A DNA stretch of 40,408 nt from Parashewanella hymeniacidonis (GCF_016900895.1 NZ_JAFEUN010000030.1:1-40408); one strand, 5' to 3'; positions 7,533-15,418 are shown, counted from the first letter of the stretch. The notes: generated from the letters alone by a model not told the origin. Translations and numbers: made by a program.

Positions 7533-7857
7533 AAAACCTACAACAAATTGTAATCTTTGTATTTTAGCGAGTTTGCTTTGTAGTGGCGAGTGCTTGGGTC
7601 AAAAAAGCGAGAAGAAATTGGTTTGGTGATTGCAAAGTAAAGTGTGGACACCCAAAACTTTTATCTTTTGCATTATTACGACTAAACCTCCAAAGCTTTG
7701 CTGTTCGCCAAGCCAATTGGTTAACTCCTTAATTAGTACAAAAAACTTATCGCTAACCCATTAGCTCTTCTAATATAAATTTGCTTATCTAAAACACGTT
7801 AGATCAAAAGTTCCAACCGATTTAGGGGCAAAATCGAGTTGCAAACTATGTTCAGCA
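7533..7857 (+). other. Intergenic region, no gene seen
   Basis: This 325-base stretch lies upstream of the minus-strand defence genes and downstream of the GNAT gene. It is AT-rich, and no frame on either strand gave a recognisable protein. A short stretch around 7638-7656 (AAAGTGTGGACACCC) resembles the kind of end seen in some insertion sequences, but there is no partner copy or transposase. The promoter for the RelB-like/RloC genes should lie here, though no clear -35/-10 pair stands out. Confidence 0.4.
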
Positions 7858-8304
7858 TTAAAAATGCAGATCCATGATTGTTTCATCAAACTCATCTTGT
7901 TCAACAACTTTAAAACCAAAACGTTCAAAGAAACCTTTCATTACATCATGGCCTTCAACATAACAAATCGAGATGACATTGCACTGAGGAATTTGCTTAA
8001 TCTCTTTTAAAACAAGATCGACAGCTTTAGTACCGTATCCTCTACCTTGATGACTGATGTCTATCATCAATTGGTCAATATAGATTTCGTTTGGTTTGTT
8101 ATCTGGTAAATTTGGATAATATTGGATGAAGCCTACTGGCTCATCGTCAAGATAAATACCTCGGTTAACATAATCGTCATGGAATTTTGATGCAGCAATT
8201 GACTCAGAGTTGAACGCAACAAAATCTTCTTGTTCTTTGGTTATTTCTAACTCAATCATGTCAACCCAATTGTCTTTAGTAATATCCCTAAGATTAATTT
8301 TCAT
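7858..8304 (-). CDS. GNAT-family N-acetyltransferase, polyamine-acetyltransferase-like
   Basis: The 148-residue protein shows the GNAT acetyl-CoA motif A: IDQLMIDISHQGRGYGTKAV (Q/R-x-x-G-x-G/A), followed by ICYVEGHDVMKGFFERFGFK (motif B). Its N-terminus, INLRDITKDNW then LEITKEQEDFVAFNSESIA, resembles diamine/spermidine acetyltransferases of the Blt/PaiA kind, so a polyamine or similar amine is a plausible acceptor. ATG at 8304 is chosen over an upstream in-frame start at 8412 because GGACG lies just before it and the fold starts there. It stands alone between the defence genes and the integrase-side genes, as cargo acetyltransferases in islands often do. The true substrate is unknown. Confidence 0.75.
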   Translation of the reverse strand: MKINLRDITKDNWVDMIELEITKEQEDFVAFNSESIAASKFHDDYVNRGIYLDDEPVGFIQYYPNLPDNKPNEIYIDQLMIDISHQGRGYGTKAVDLVLKEIKQIPQCNVISICYVEGHDVMKGFFERFGFKVVEQDEFDETIMDLHF

Positions 8305-8477
8305 TAATGACGTCCTTTTTTGTTTATTGCTCAACTGATATTGGGCTAATAGGTATATTTTCAATGGGTTGATGAAAGGTAAAGAATGGATTTTTTTAAT
8401 GATTAAAATCAATGAAAGGGTTTCGAAACCCTTATAGCTTGTGAATAACTAGGTTAGCAATTAAGTTTTGAAACATA

Positions 8478-8516
8478 GTAGCAGTAGAAGTAGCAGTAAC
8501 AGTAGCGGTAACAGTA
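8478..8516 (+). repeat. Hexanucleotide microsatellite, about six units of GTARCA
   Basis: Six consecutive hexamers follow the pattern GTA-G/A-C/A-A/G (gtagca, gtagaa, gtagca, gtaaca, gtagcg, gtaaca) and end in gta. The tract lies in the 407-base gap between the GNAT start (8304) and the HTH gene (8712). No gene was found in this gap; besides the tract it holds only the hairpin listed next. The tract is upstream of both divergent genes. Confidence 0.7.
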
Positions 8517-8521
8517 CTCTT

Positions 8522-8543
8522 GTCCAATCCCCTTGGGTTGGAC
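8522..8543 (+). other. Hairpin-forming inverted repeat
   Basis: The arms GTCCAATCC and GGGTTGGAC pair over nine positions (one G-T wobble) around a four-base loop. No T-run follows on either side, so it is not a standard intrinsic terminator. It could be an operator or an RNA structure ahead of the HTH gene. Confidence 0.45.
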
Positions 8544-8711
8544 GGGTGAGAGCAGTTGCCCTCTGACATAAATTCTATTTTCCTCAAGATGTCGTCCTTA
8601 ACCCTGTGTCGAGAAAGATGGCACTTTTTGGCATCTTGCCGATCTTCTCAATAAGAAAAAGTGAGCGTATATTTAATCAACTTTAATAAAGTTACGTTGA
8701 AGGTGATTCTC

Positions 8712-8912
8712 ATGAATAAGCTACTTTCTCCTTTAGAAGTCTCAAATTTATTAGGCGTTACAACTGGAACTTTGAGTGTCTGGCGTTGTACGGGCAGGTA
8801 CCCCTTAAAGTATGTCAAAGTAGGGAGAATAGTTATGTACCGTCAATCTGATATTGATGATTTTTTAAAGAATAGAATTTACCAACACACTTCATTGATA
8901 TGTAACTCTTAG
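8712..8912 (+). CDS. Excisionase/AlpA-like helix-turn-helix protein
   Basis: The 66-residue protein reads MNKLLSPLEVSNLLGVTTGT, then LSVWRCTGRYPLKYVKVGR and MYRQSDIDDFLKNR. This is the winged-helix HTH_17 pattern: an 'xEvaxlLgvs' helix pair, then a K-V-G-R...Y...Dl.xFl ending. Such proteins are excisionases or activators of integrase genes in islands. ATG at 8712 is chosen over the open frame from 8661 because AGGTG lies about 7 bases upstream and the domain begins there. It sits near the integrase and beside the toxin-antitoxin pair, which fits a role in island excision or control. Direct proof is lacking. Confidence 0.75.
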   Translation: MNKLLSPLEVSNLLGVTTGTLSVWRCTGRYPLKYVKVGRIVMYRQSDIDDFLKNRIYQHTSLICNS

Positions 8913-8953
8913 TCAATCTCCATGTTGTGGATACAGCCTCTCAGTGCTAACAT

Positions 8954-8965
8954 TTGTACGTACAA
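8954..8965 (+). promoter_or_regulatory. Palindromic operator candidate for the toxin-antitoxin operon
   Basis: TTGTACGTACAA is a perfect 12-base palindrome centred about 23 bases before the antitoxin start. RelB/ParD-type antitoxins repress their own operon by binding such palindromes at the promoter, so this is the natural operator candidate. Binding is inferred from position and symmetry. Confidence 0.5.
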
Positions 8966-8982
8966 TATGAAGGGGTAATGTT

Positions 8983-9261
8983 ATGGATACAAGAATTCAA
9001 TTTCGTGTTGATGAAGAGGTTAAACGCTTAGCTCAACTGATGGCTGAAAGCCAAGGCCGAACTTTAAGTGACGCTTGCCGTGAACTTACTGAACAACTAG
9101 CTGAACAGCAGAGAAAAGCGATGTCTCATGATGAGTGGCTAACTGAGCAGGTGAATGAAGCCTTTGAGAAAATGGATTCAGGCCAAGCTGTTTTTGTTTC
9201 CCATGATAAAGCGAAGAGTAGTATGGCTATGCGTAAAGCAAAGATACGGAATAAATCATGA
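8983..9261 (+). CDS. RelB/DinJ-type antitoxin of a type II toxin-antitoxin pair
   Basis: The 92-residue protein opens with a ribbon-helix-helix dimerisation strand, MDTRIQFRVDEEVKRLAQLM, followed by ESQGRTLSDACRELTEQL. The C-terminal part (EWLTEQVNEAFEKMDSGQAV, then KAKSSMAMRKAKIRNK) is the basic toxin-binding tail common in the RelB/StbD class. The size fits the family. It overlaps the toxin gene by four bases (ATGA), and AGGGG lies about 8 bases before its ATG. It should neutralise the downstream toxin and bind the palindrome at 8954-8965 to control the operon. Next to an integrase, the pair probably stabilises the island. Confidence 0.85.
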   Translation: MDTRIQFRVDEEVKRLAQLMAESQGRTLSDACRELTEQLAEQQRKAMSHDEWLTEQVNEAFEKMDSGQAVFVSHDKAKSSMAMRKAKIRNKS

Positions 9262-9539
9262 TTTACTGGGAAGAAGAATCGCTAAATGATCGTGAAGCGA
9301 TTTTTGAGTTTCTGTATGAAGTAAACCCGTTTGCCGCAGAGAAGACCGATGAGATCATTGAAAAAAAGGTTGAGAATCTCATTGAGCAACCGCTTATGGG
9401 CGTTCAACGTGATGGTATTCGAGGTCGATTACTTATTATTCCTGAAGTGTCCATGATTGTCTCTTATGATATCCAAAATGATGATATTCAGGTTCTTCGA
9501 GTACTACATCAAAAACAAAAGTTTCCTAGAGCTGAATAA
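9258..9539 (+). CDS. RelE/ParE-family toxin
   Basis: The 93-residue protein has the ParE/RelE layout: IYWEEESLNDREAIFEFLYE at the N-terminus, NPFAAEKTDEIIEKKVENLI helix, PLMGVQRDGIRGRLLIIPEV with the usual G-x-R-x-L/I-x-V strand, and a final IVSYDIQNDDIQVLRVLHQK. It follows the antitoxin with a four-base overlap. ParE members poison gyrase and RelE members cut mRNA on ribosomes. The sequence alone does not settle which, though the early E...D...I/F-x-y pattern is more ParE-like. Confidence 0.85.
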   Translation: MIYWEEESLNDREAIFEFLYEVNPFAAEKTDEIIEKKVENLIEQPLMGVQRDGIRGRLLIIPEVSMIVSYDIQNDDIQVLRVLHQKQKFPRAE

Positions 9540-9558
9540 CAAATTCTAAGTCGCTCAA

Positions 9559-10884
9559 TTAAAGCATTTCGTCAATATGCTGGTACAAGACTAAAAGTTC
9601 TTCATGCGATAGTTTATTTATTTCTTTTAACAAGAACTCAAGCCTTGTTGCTTGTGGCTCTGAACCAAGTAATTTAGCGGTTGTCACATCAAGCTCAGCC
9701 CTTACTCTTTCAACATCTAAATGCGCATAGGTACTTGCAGTAATACTAATATCACTGTGACCAAGGAGTTTGCTGGTTACTTGGAGGTTACCACCACGCA
9801 TTACACTCCAGCTGGCTATGGTGCGCCTGAGATCGTGGATTGTGACGTTATCACTTTTTGTTTCACTGCGAAGCCCTGCTTTTTCAGTGATCCTAAACCA
9901 GAAACTGCCTTTACCGGATTTTTCCACAATGTGTTTGTTATTTGCTGTGATGGCTGGAAACACATATTTTTCACCAGCTTTAGCTTCCAGATTTCTTCTT
10001 TCAAGAATCGATAACGATTCTTTAGTTAGCGGAACAGCATGAGGTTTCTTCGCTTTCATTTTTGAAGTAGGTATTATCCAAAGTTGATTCTGGTAGTCGA
10101 TTTCAGCCCATTCCATACTAAACACACAGCCTTTACGTTGCCCGGTGAGTAACAACATCATCACCACATCACGATAAATCGACTTTTCTTCTTCTAACGC
10201 ACTGAGTAAGGATTTCACTTCATTTTCTGAAAGAATTCGCTCTCGCTTAGTACCGGCATATTTTTTTATTTTTGAAAATGGATTTTCAGGCTGATCGCGA
10301 AAGACAGACTTTAATAGCGTTAAGCATTTATTTCGAACTGCAGGTGAAGTACGAATGACGAGTAACTTAAGAAATTTTTCAGCCTCTGCATGAGTGAAAG
10401 ATTCTGATTTTAACTTCCCAAGCTTAGCTTTAATGTGATTTCGCCACATGGAATCTGCATCATTGAGTGATTTTTTCCTCCGCTCACCAGAGCGAATTTT
10501 GATTTTGAACTCTTCAACGTAAGCTTGATACAGCTCGCCAATCGTTATTGATTGTTCTTCTTCCAGTTTGAGCTTTTGTTTTTCTAATCTTTTAAGATCA
10601 ATTGGATTATGACCTTCAGCGATTTGAGTTGAATATTTTAGAGCCATTTTACGGCAATTTTCGATTGTAATATCAGGGAAATGACCAATCGTTACAGTTA
10701 TGTCTTTACCAAGCCTTTTGCGCCGAAAGCGGAATACTTTTTTGCCAGATGGTAAAACATCCAGATAAAGTCCATTAACTGAATCTCGATGACCTGAATC
10801 ATAAATTCGGTATCGGTTTGCTTGCTGTTTAATCTGCTCGAAACTGCGCTTTGTGAATGAAGTTTCTGACATAACAATACTCAT
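9559..10884 (-). CDS. int: Tyrosine recombinase / island integrase
   Basis: The 441-residue protein has an N-terminal arm-binding region (about 15-110: YRIYDSGHRDSVNGLYLDVL, then KKVFRFRRKRLGKDITVTIG, FPDITIENCR) of the P4-integrase/DUF4102 kind, a core-binding domain (about 130-215) and a catalytic domain. Catalytic residues visible are R250 in TGQRKG, Lys in SKMKAKK, H350 and R353 in HDLRR, H376 in LLGHSD and Y386 in STYAHL, so the enzyme looks intact. It is transcribed towards the toxin-antitoxin pair, and its 5' end faces the core gene cysQ, marking the right-hand edge of the accessory region. No tRNA lies beside it, so the attachment site is not evident. An ATG four codons in is an alternative start. 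Confidence 0.9.
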   Translation of the reverse strand: MSIVMSETSFTKRSFEQIKQQANRYRIYDSGHRDSVNGLYLDVLPSGKKVFRFRRKRLGKDITVTIGHFPDITIENCRKMALKYSTQIAEGHNPIDLKRLEKQKLKLEEEQSITIGELYQAYVEEFKIKIRSGERRKKSLNDADSMWRNHIKAKLGKLKSESFTHAEAEKFLKLLVIRTSPAVRNKCLTLLKSVFRDQPENPFSKIKKYAGTKRERILSENEVKSLLSALEEEKSIYRDVVMMLLLTGQRKGCVFSMEWAEIDYQNQLWIIPTSKMKAKKPHAVPLTKESLSILERRNLEAKAGEKYVFPAITANNKHIVEKSGKGSFWFRITEKAGLRSETKSDNVTIHDLRRTIASWSVMRGGNLQVTSKLLGHSDISITASTYAHLDVERVRAELDVTTAKLLGSEPQATRLEFLLKEINKLSHEELLVLYQHIDEML

Positions 10885-11267
10885 TTCTTTCAGTGTTATT
10901 CAGTTACCTCCTGTTTTATCAAATAAATCTTGGGTAAGCATTAGAAGGCTTAGTCTTTTCAGTTATGCTTAATTGCACTTATCCTGTGCCGCCTATGTTC
11001 CACCATAGAGATTAAATAAAATTAAAATTGGTTATATTTCGTTAATCGAAATTTGGACAAAACCACTATAACGTTATGATTAAAATAATAATATTAAATT
11101 TGGTTAAAATTGATTAAACGACAAAGCCCTTTCCTGTGGGGAGACCATTCTCTTCATCAATAGAACATTGCACCTTTTCATCGTTTGAATACGTATGCTC
11201 AGTTTTCCTTCTCATTGTTTAATGGCATAATCCCACAACTTTAAAAAACAGTGTGTTGCATTGAATT
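10885..11267 (+). other. Intergenic region between integrase and cysQ, candidate att/arm region
   Basis: No gene is seen in these 383 bases. The stretch is AT-rich and holds a near-identical 13-mer in direct orientation: TTAAAATTGGTTA at 11022-11034 and TTAAAATTGATTA at 11104-11116, with AAATTTGG also repeated close to each. Repeats of this kind beside an integrase start are candidates for arm-type integrase sites. The island's right junction must lie in or near this gap, but I could not find the matching att repeat at the other end. Confidence 0.35.
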
Positions 11268-12068
11268 ATGTTAACTCTTGAGCAACTCAAACAAGTTTGT
11301 GAAATTGCAGTCGATGCTGGAAATGCCATCATGGCGTATTATCAACATGATGACGTTGCTATTTCGATAAAAACGGACGAAACTCCTGTAACAGCTGCTG
11401 ATTTAGCCGCTCACCGAGTAATTGTTGAAGGTTTAAATAAACTTCCTTTCAGGTTTCCTGTCTTATCAGAAGAGTCTGAATTAATTGCTTGGGATGAACG
11501 CAAGGACTGGGAGCAATATTGGTTAATTGATCCACTTGATGGTACCAAAGAGTTCATCAATAAGAATGGTGAGTTTACGGTTAATATTGCTTTAATTCAT
11601 CATGGTAAACCTATTGCCGGCGTTGTGTATGCTCCAGCTTTAAAGCGATGTTTTTATGGCATTGAAACGTTAGGTGCGTGGTGTGATGAAAATGGTGAAA
11701 CCGTCGCTTTACCGGACAGTAATCTATCTCCATCTAAACTGACGATAGTTGGAAGCCGCTCTCATCAAAGCCCAGAAATGTCAGGTTATTTAATGCAGTT
11801 TAACGATTATGAAGTGGCGTCAGTCGGCAGTTCTTTGAAGTTTTGTTTGCTAGCCTCCGGTGAAGCCCAGCTTTATCCTCGCTTAGGCCCTACAAGTGAG
11901 TGGGATACAGCTGCTGGCCAAGCGGTTCTTATTGCTGCTGGTGGTTCTGTGACGCTTCTCAATTCGAGTGAGCCTTTACTATATAATCAAAAGAAAAATA
12001 TATTAAATCCTCTGTTTTTAGCACGTTCTAAAAATTGCAGCGAATACAATATGGAGCAAGAAGTTTAA
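11268..12068 (+). CDS. cysQ: 3'(2'),5'-bisphosphate nucleotidase CysQ
   Basis: CysQ removes the 3'-phosphate from adenosine 3',5'-bisphosphate, the by-product of sulfate assimilation, and can act on PAPS. The 266-residue protein has the inositol-monophosphatase-fold metal motifs: LSEES (66-70), DPLDGT (D88, D91), and EWDTAAGQAV near residue 207-216. These supply the ligands for the two or three magnesium ions. Length and order match the E. coli enzyme (about 246 residues) with a slightly longer C-terminus. The stop overlaps the next start by one base (TAATG), so cysQ and mak are translated as a unit. This is the first core gene to the right of the integrase. Confidence 0.9.
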   Translation: MLTLEQLKQVCEIAVDAGNAIMAYYQHDDVAISIKTDETPVTAADLAAHRVIVEGLNKLPFRFPVLSEESELIAWDERKDWEQYWLIDPLDGTKEFINKNGEFTVNIALIHHGKPIAGVVYAPALKRCFYGIETLGAWCDENGETVALPDSNLSPSKLTIVGSRSHQSPEMSGYLMQFNDYEVASVGSSLKFCLLASGEAQLYPRLGPTSEWDTAAGQAVLIAAGGSVTLLNSSEPLLYNQKKNILNPLFLARSKNCSEYNMEQEV

Positions 12069-12973
12069 TGGTACGTTTTGGTGTTGATCTCGGTGGAACA
12101 AAAATAGAATTAATCGCCTTAGAACGTGATGGAAAAGAAGTCTTCAGAAAGCGATTGCCTACGCCTAGAGAATATCAGGCTACGTTGAATACCATTACTG
12201 GATTAGTTCATGAAGCTGAATCCGTTTTGGGAGTAATGGGAAGTGTTGGGGTTGGTATTCCTGGTGTAATTTCTCCATTTACAGGGCTTGTTAAAAATGC
12301 CAACTCGACTTGGATAAACGGTCAGCCATTAGATAGAGATCTTAGCGAATTATTAAATCGAGAAGTTCGTGTTGCAAACGATGCCAATTGCTTTGCAGTT
12401 TCAGAAGCAACGGATGGTGTAGCCGCAGGAAAAGGGCTCGTATTTGGAGTGATTTTGGGCACCGGTTGTGGTGGTGGTATTGCTATAAATGGTCGAGTGC
12501 ATGGTGGCGGTAATGGCATCGGTGGTGAATGGGGGCACAACCCTCTACCTTGGATGACAAAAGACGAGCATCAATCAACTCAATGTTTTTGCGGCAATCA
12601 CGATTGTATTGAAACTTACATCAGTGGTACTGGCTTTGTTCGTGATTATAATTTGCATGGCAAAAAAGTGACATCTGGTGTTGAGATCATGAGTCGCTAC
12701 CATGATGGTGAGCCATTAGCTCAAGAGGTATTTACTCGTTACCTTGACCGACTTGCACGTGCTTTAGCGCATTTGATTAATGTGTTAGATCCTGACGCCA
12801 TCGTACTAGGTGGTGGAATGTCGAACGTAGATGAGATTTACAAGCAATTACCTGAATTGTTGCCACACTATGTTTTAGGACGAGAGTGTAAAACACCAGT
12901 TCTAAAAAATGAGTTTGGCTGTTCGTCAGGGGTTCGTGGTGCAGCTTGGCTTTGGGCAAAATCTGAAGGATAA
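12068..12973 (+). CDS. mak: ROK-family fructokinase Mak
   Basis: Mak phosphorylates fructose (and mannose) with ATP in the cytoplasm. The 301-residue protein begins with the ROK phosphate loop GVDLGGTK, has KNANSTWINGQPLD and the catalytic NDANC (D105), an adenosine loop GTGCGGGI, and the ROK zinc site formed by H157 in GEWGHNPLPW and C173, C175 and C180 in CFCGNHDCIE. The phrases NANSTW-NGQP and GEWGHNPLPW are much closer to E. coli Mak than to NagK or NanK. The start is set at 12068 because the overlap with cysQ gives TAATG and the protein then starts right at the first strand; an upstream start at 12035 would add an unlikely tail. Confidence 0.85.
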   Translation: MVRFGVDLGGTKIELIALERDGKEVFRKRLPTPREYQATLNTITGLVHEAESVLGVMGSVGVGIPGVISPFTGLVKNANSTWINGQPLDRDLSELLNREVRVANDANCFAVSEATDGVAAGKGLVFGVILGTGCGGGIAINGRVHGGGNGIGGEWGHNPLPWMTKDEHQSTQCFCGNHDCIETYISGTGFVRDYNLHGKKVTSGVEIMSRYHDGEPLAQEVFTRYLDRLARALAHLINVLDPDAIVLGGGMSNVDEIYKQLPELLPHYVLGRECKTPVLKNEFGCSSGVRGAAWLWAKSEG

Positions 12974-12978
12974 GTAAC

Positions 12979-13719
12979 ATGTTCGTTCTTAAGAAGATTC
13001 TATCAAAGTTTTTAATGCCACTGTCATTGATTGCTATTTTAATTGGTGTTGCTTGGTTATTTATTTACCGACCAAGATTCGCACGGGTGATTTTGTCTTT
13101 AGCATTTTTGAGTATCATCTTCTTGAGTACTCACTTATCTCATACTTATTTAGTTAGTCCGCTTGAAACCAGTTTTACCGTAAATAGTAAACCAATAAAC
13201 GGTAAATGTTATGTAATGGTGCTTGGAAGTGGGCATAATGATTATACGGAGTTGCCAGCTACTCAACAGCTGTCGAATACCGGATTATCTCGATTAATAG
13301 AAGGGATACGTCAAACTAAACTTGGTCATAACTGTTATTTAATTGTGTCTGGATATAAAGGTCATTCGGTTAGAAGTCACGCTGAAGTATCTGCAGAAGC
13401 CGCTGAAGAGCTCGGGATTCCTAAAGATAGGATTATTCAATTCCCATTAGCTAAAGATACGATTGAAGAGGCTGAGTACGCGAAAAGTGTTTTGGATAAT
13501 CACCCGTTTAGGTTAGTGACCTCTGCGACTCACATGAAACGAGCCATGCGTATTTTTAAAGATAAAGGCTTAACCCCTCAAGCTGCTCCGACAGATTTTG
13601 CGGTAACAACGCAGTGGCACGAACTCTCTGCAAACTATTTACTGAGTGCCCAAAAGGCGATGCATGAATACATTGGTATGGCTTGGATTAATATAAAAGG
13701 TTGGTTTGGTGAACTCTGA
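12979..13719 (+). CDS. elyC: ElyC/SanA/YdcF family (DUF218) membrane protein
   Basis: The 246-residue protein has two N-terminal membrane helices (about 13-30 and 36-53), then a periplasmic DUF218 domain with CYVMVLGSGHND, LIVSGYKGHS, AEVSAEAAEELGIP, DTIEEAEYAKS and LVTSATHMKRAM. The two-helix layout and full-length domain match ElyC, which in E. coli supports peptidoglycan assembly and the use of the undecaprenyl carrier. It starts 5 bases after mak and overlaps the DUF2982 gene by 11 bases, so the four genes from cysQ on look like one operon. SanA and YdcF are related alternatives, but the two helices favour ElyC. Confidence 0.7.
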   Translation: MFVLKKILSKFLMPLSLIAILIGVAWLFIYRPRFARVILSLAFLSIIFLSTHLSHTYLVSPLETSFTVNSKPINGKCYVMVLGSGHNDYTELPATQQLSNTGLSRLIEGIRQTKLGHNCYLIVSGYKGHSVRSHAEVSAEAAEELGIPKDRIIQFPLAKDTIEEAEYAKSVLDNHPFRLVTSATHMKRAMRIFKDKGLTPQAAPTDFAVTTQWHELSANYLLSAQKAMHEYIGMAWINIKGWFGEL

Positions 13720-14368
13720 AGTAATAATTTCACCTGAAGGTAATGAAAATGGCCAGGTATACACGTTAATCGGTGCTGTTGGCTTACTGTTAGCGTTTAC
13801 ACTGTTTATTCATGGTGGTTGGTTTGCACAAGGATTAATTTTATTTGCTGGTGGTGCAGTTTGCTTTATTTTAGGCATTGCCAAGCAAATTGAGCCTAAA
13901 GTAAGCTTTAAGATAAATAGCGAAGGTATTAAGTATTTTCATCGACGTGGGTCGACTGAAGTGCATTGGGATAATATTCAGCGCATTGATATTCCTAGAG
14001 TGACAAAAGGGACTGGTTTGATCGAGTTGCCTTATGTCGCAATTAAGCTCAAAGCGATTAATCCCGTTTTGGATACTGTCTCGCCAAGGTTAGCGACTGG
14101 CCTGCTCACTGAGCAACGTTCTCTACTTATGACAGCAGGCGCTCAAGCTAATAACGAAGAAGCACTAGAGTCATACCTAAATCATGAATTTATGCCGTTG
14201 ACGGTTAATGATGAACGCTACAGAGGGATTTTAGCGATGTTTGGTCGCAGGTGTTTGATGCTGGATGAACACTTGGGTTATCACTTGTATATGCCTATAG
14301 ATTGTCTAGATAGAGAACCAGAAGCGTTCATTAAATTGATCAGAGAACTGCAAAATGCAAGAAAGTGA
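13709..14368 (+). CDS. DUF2982 family inner-membrane protein
   Basis: The 220-residue protein has two membrane helices near the N-terminus (about 17-35 and 39-56), then a soluble part with VSFKINSEGIKYFHRRGSTE, VHWDNIQRIDIPRV and a C-terminal half ending YHLYMPIDCLDREPEAFIKL. This pattern matches the DUF2982 proteins of Shewanella and Vibrio, whose function is unknown. The first part after the helices resembles a PH-like domain. GTG at 13709 has AAAGG 8 bases upstream and is favoured over TTG at 13706. It overlaps the 3' end of the elyC-like gene by 11 bases, so an envelope role is a fair inference. Confidence 0.7.
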   Translation: MNSEVIISPEGNENGQVYTLIGAVGLLLAFTLFIHGGWFAQGLILFAGGAVCFILGIAKQIEPKVSFKINSEGIKYFHRRGSTEVHWDNIQRIDIPRVTKGTGLIELPYVAIKLKAINPVLDTVSPRLATGLLTEQRSLLMTAGAQANNEEALESYLNHEFMPLTVNDERYRGILAMFGRRCLMLDEHLGYHLYMPIDCLDREPEAFIKLIRELQNARK

Positions 14369-14390
14369 AGCTCAGTTGATCACTGAGCTT
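14368..14390. terminator. Hairpin between convergent DUF2982 and bactofilin genes
   Basis: AAGCTCAGT and ACTGAGCTT form a perfect 9-bp stem with a five-base loop, placed exactly between the two stop codons. Neither side has a proper T-run, so if it ends transcription it does so weakly in both directions. Confidence 0.5.
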
Positions 14391-14790
14391 GTTCAATCGG
14401 GGTGATATTTGGCGTTATATTGTGTGTTGCAGGCTCTTCAAGTGATTGGTGCGTTGGTTTTGCACTAATTCGAGTGCCAACAAATTGCCCACCATCAAAA
14501 ATTTCTATACTTGCGCTATTGACTTCGCCTTCAAAAATTCCTGTCGCAGTAATGATCAGCTTTTCGCAAAAAAGCTTCCCTTTGAATTTGCCAGATATTT
14601 TTATTTCTTTACAGCTAACCTCACCGTCAATAATCCCCTCTAACTCGACAATTACATGACTGTTAGAAGATACATTACCAACCACATGGCCGCCAATTAG
14701 AGCATCACCAGAAAAAATTGATTCACCAGTGAGTTTTGTCCCTTGAGCGATGTAGGTTAATTCAGAAGAAGCGTTCTTTTTTCCAAACAT
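14380..14790 (-). CDS. Bactofilin (polymer-forming cytoskeletal protein)
   Basis: The 136-residue protein has a short charged N-terminus, then a right-handed beta-helix core (about 12-105) built of repeating short strands: TKLTGESIFSGDALIGGHVV, ELEGIIDGEVSCKEIKISGK, FKGKLFCEKLIITATGIFEG, NSASIEIFDGG. It ends in a Pro/Thr-rich tail. This is the DUF583/bactofilin pattern. Bactofilins self-assemble without nucleotide into filaments at the inner membrane and help place cell-wall or polar structures. It is transcribed towards DUF2982 and sits next to the napF-like gene, an arrangement I recall from Shewanella (SO_1662 region). Confidence 0.85.
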   Translation of the reverse strand: MFGKKNASSELTYIAQGTKLTGESIFSGDALIGGHVVGNVSSNSHVIVELEGIIDGEVSCKEIKISGKFKGKLFCEKLIITATGIFEGEVNSASIEIFDGGQFVGTRISAKPTHQSLEEPATHNITPNITPIEQAQ

Positions 14791-14902
14791 AGTTCTGCTT
14801 TAATTTTGTACAGGTAAGGTGATATTACCTTGCTCTGATTAATTGTTCAATTCTAAGTAAGTTAGCGACAGGTTTGATTAATCTCTAAAGTTGATTAACT
14901 CA

Positions 14903-15409
14903 TTATTGAGTATTTTTTTTAGCAAATGAAATTGAATCATTGGGGCAAGGTTCTAAACATGCCCCGCAACCAGTACACAGGTCGAGGTTAATTTGAGGAA
15001 GAGGTGCTTGGTTAACTCGATATTCGAAGCTTATGGCTTCAACGTCACAATAGTCATTGCAGCTTTGGCACCAAACTCCAGAGTGTGCCAAGCATGAATT
15101 TTGTATCGAAGCTTTTACATCCCAAGGCGCTTCTTGAGTGGTATCGAAAATGTTTTCAGGACAGGCAGTTACGCAATTTTGACAGAAAGTACATTCCCCG
15201 TTTTTAAATGAAATTTCAGGAAAACCGCCGTCACCACGAGAGATGATGCTCGTTTCACAAACAGGTATGCATTTATCACAACGAGTGCATTCATCCACAA
15301 AATTAATTTCAGGATTGACCCATGGTGGACGAATTGCACTGTCATTTCTTTTTTGGCCTAAACCACGGCGAAATAAACTACGTCTATTTTGGCTAAAACC
15401 ACTTGCCAT
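14903..15409 (-). CDS. napF: NapF-like ferredoxin-type protein
   Basis: The 168-residue protein begins with the NapF signature SQNRRSLFRRG and then has four cysteine groups: CTRCDKCIPVC, CTFCQNCVTAC, a variant group ending CQSCNDYC, and CTGCGACLEPC. That supports four [4Fe-4S] clusters or three plus a variant. NapF in E. coli is cytoplasmic and helps deliver or mature the periplasmic nitrate reductase NapA. No other nap gene lies in the window; here it stands between bactofilin and galE, so it may serve a nap operon elsewhere or another redox protein. The gene starts just upstream of the galE 3' end on the same strand, 9 bases after the galE stop. Confidence 0.8.
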   Translation of the reverse strand: MASGFSQNRRSLFRRGLGQKRNDSAIRPPWVNPEINFVDECTRCDKCIPVCETSIISRGDGGFPEISFKNGECTFCQNCVTACPENIFDTTQEAPWDVKASIQNSCLAHSGVWCQSCNDYCDVEAISFEYRVNQAPLPQINLDLCTGCGACLEPCPNDSISFAKKNTQ

Positions 15410-15418
15410 GAATTACCT

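Noticed and set aside
7638-7656. Insertion-sequence end
   Set aside because: Only a short resemblance; no second end, target duplication or transposase was found.
8478-8516. Short repeat tract as a CRISPR fragment
   Set aside because: The units are six bases long with no spacers, and no cas gene is present.
12068-12973. N-acetylglucosamine kinase NagK
   Set aside because: The ROK motifs fit both, but NANSTW-NGQP and GEWGHNPLPW are characteristic of fructokinase Mak.
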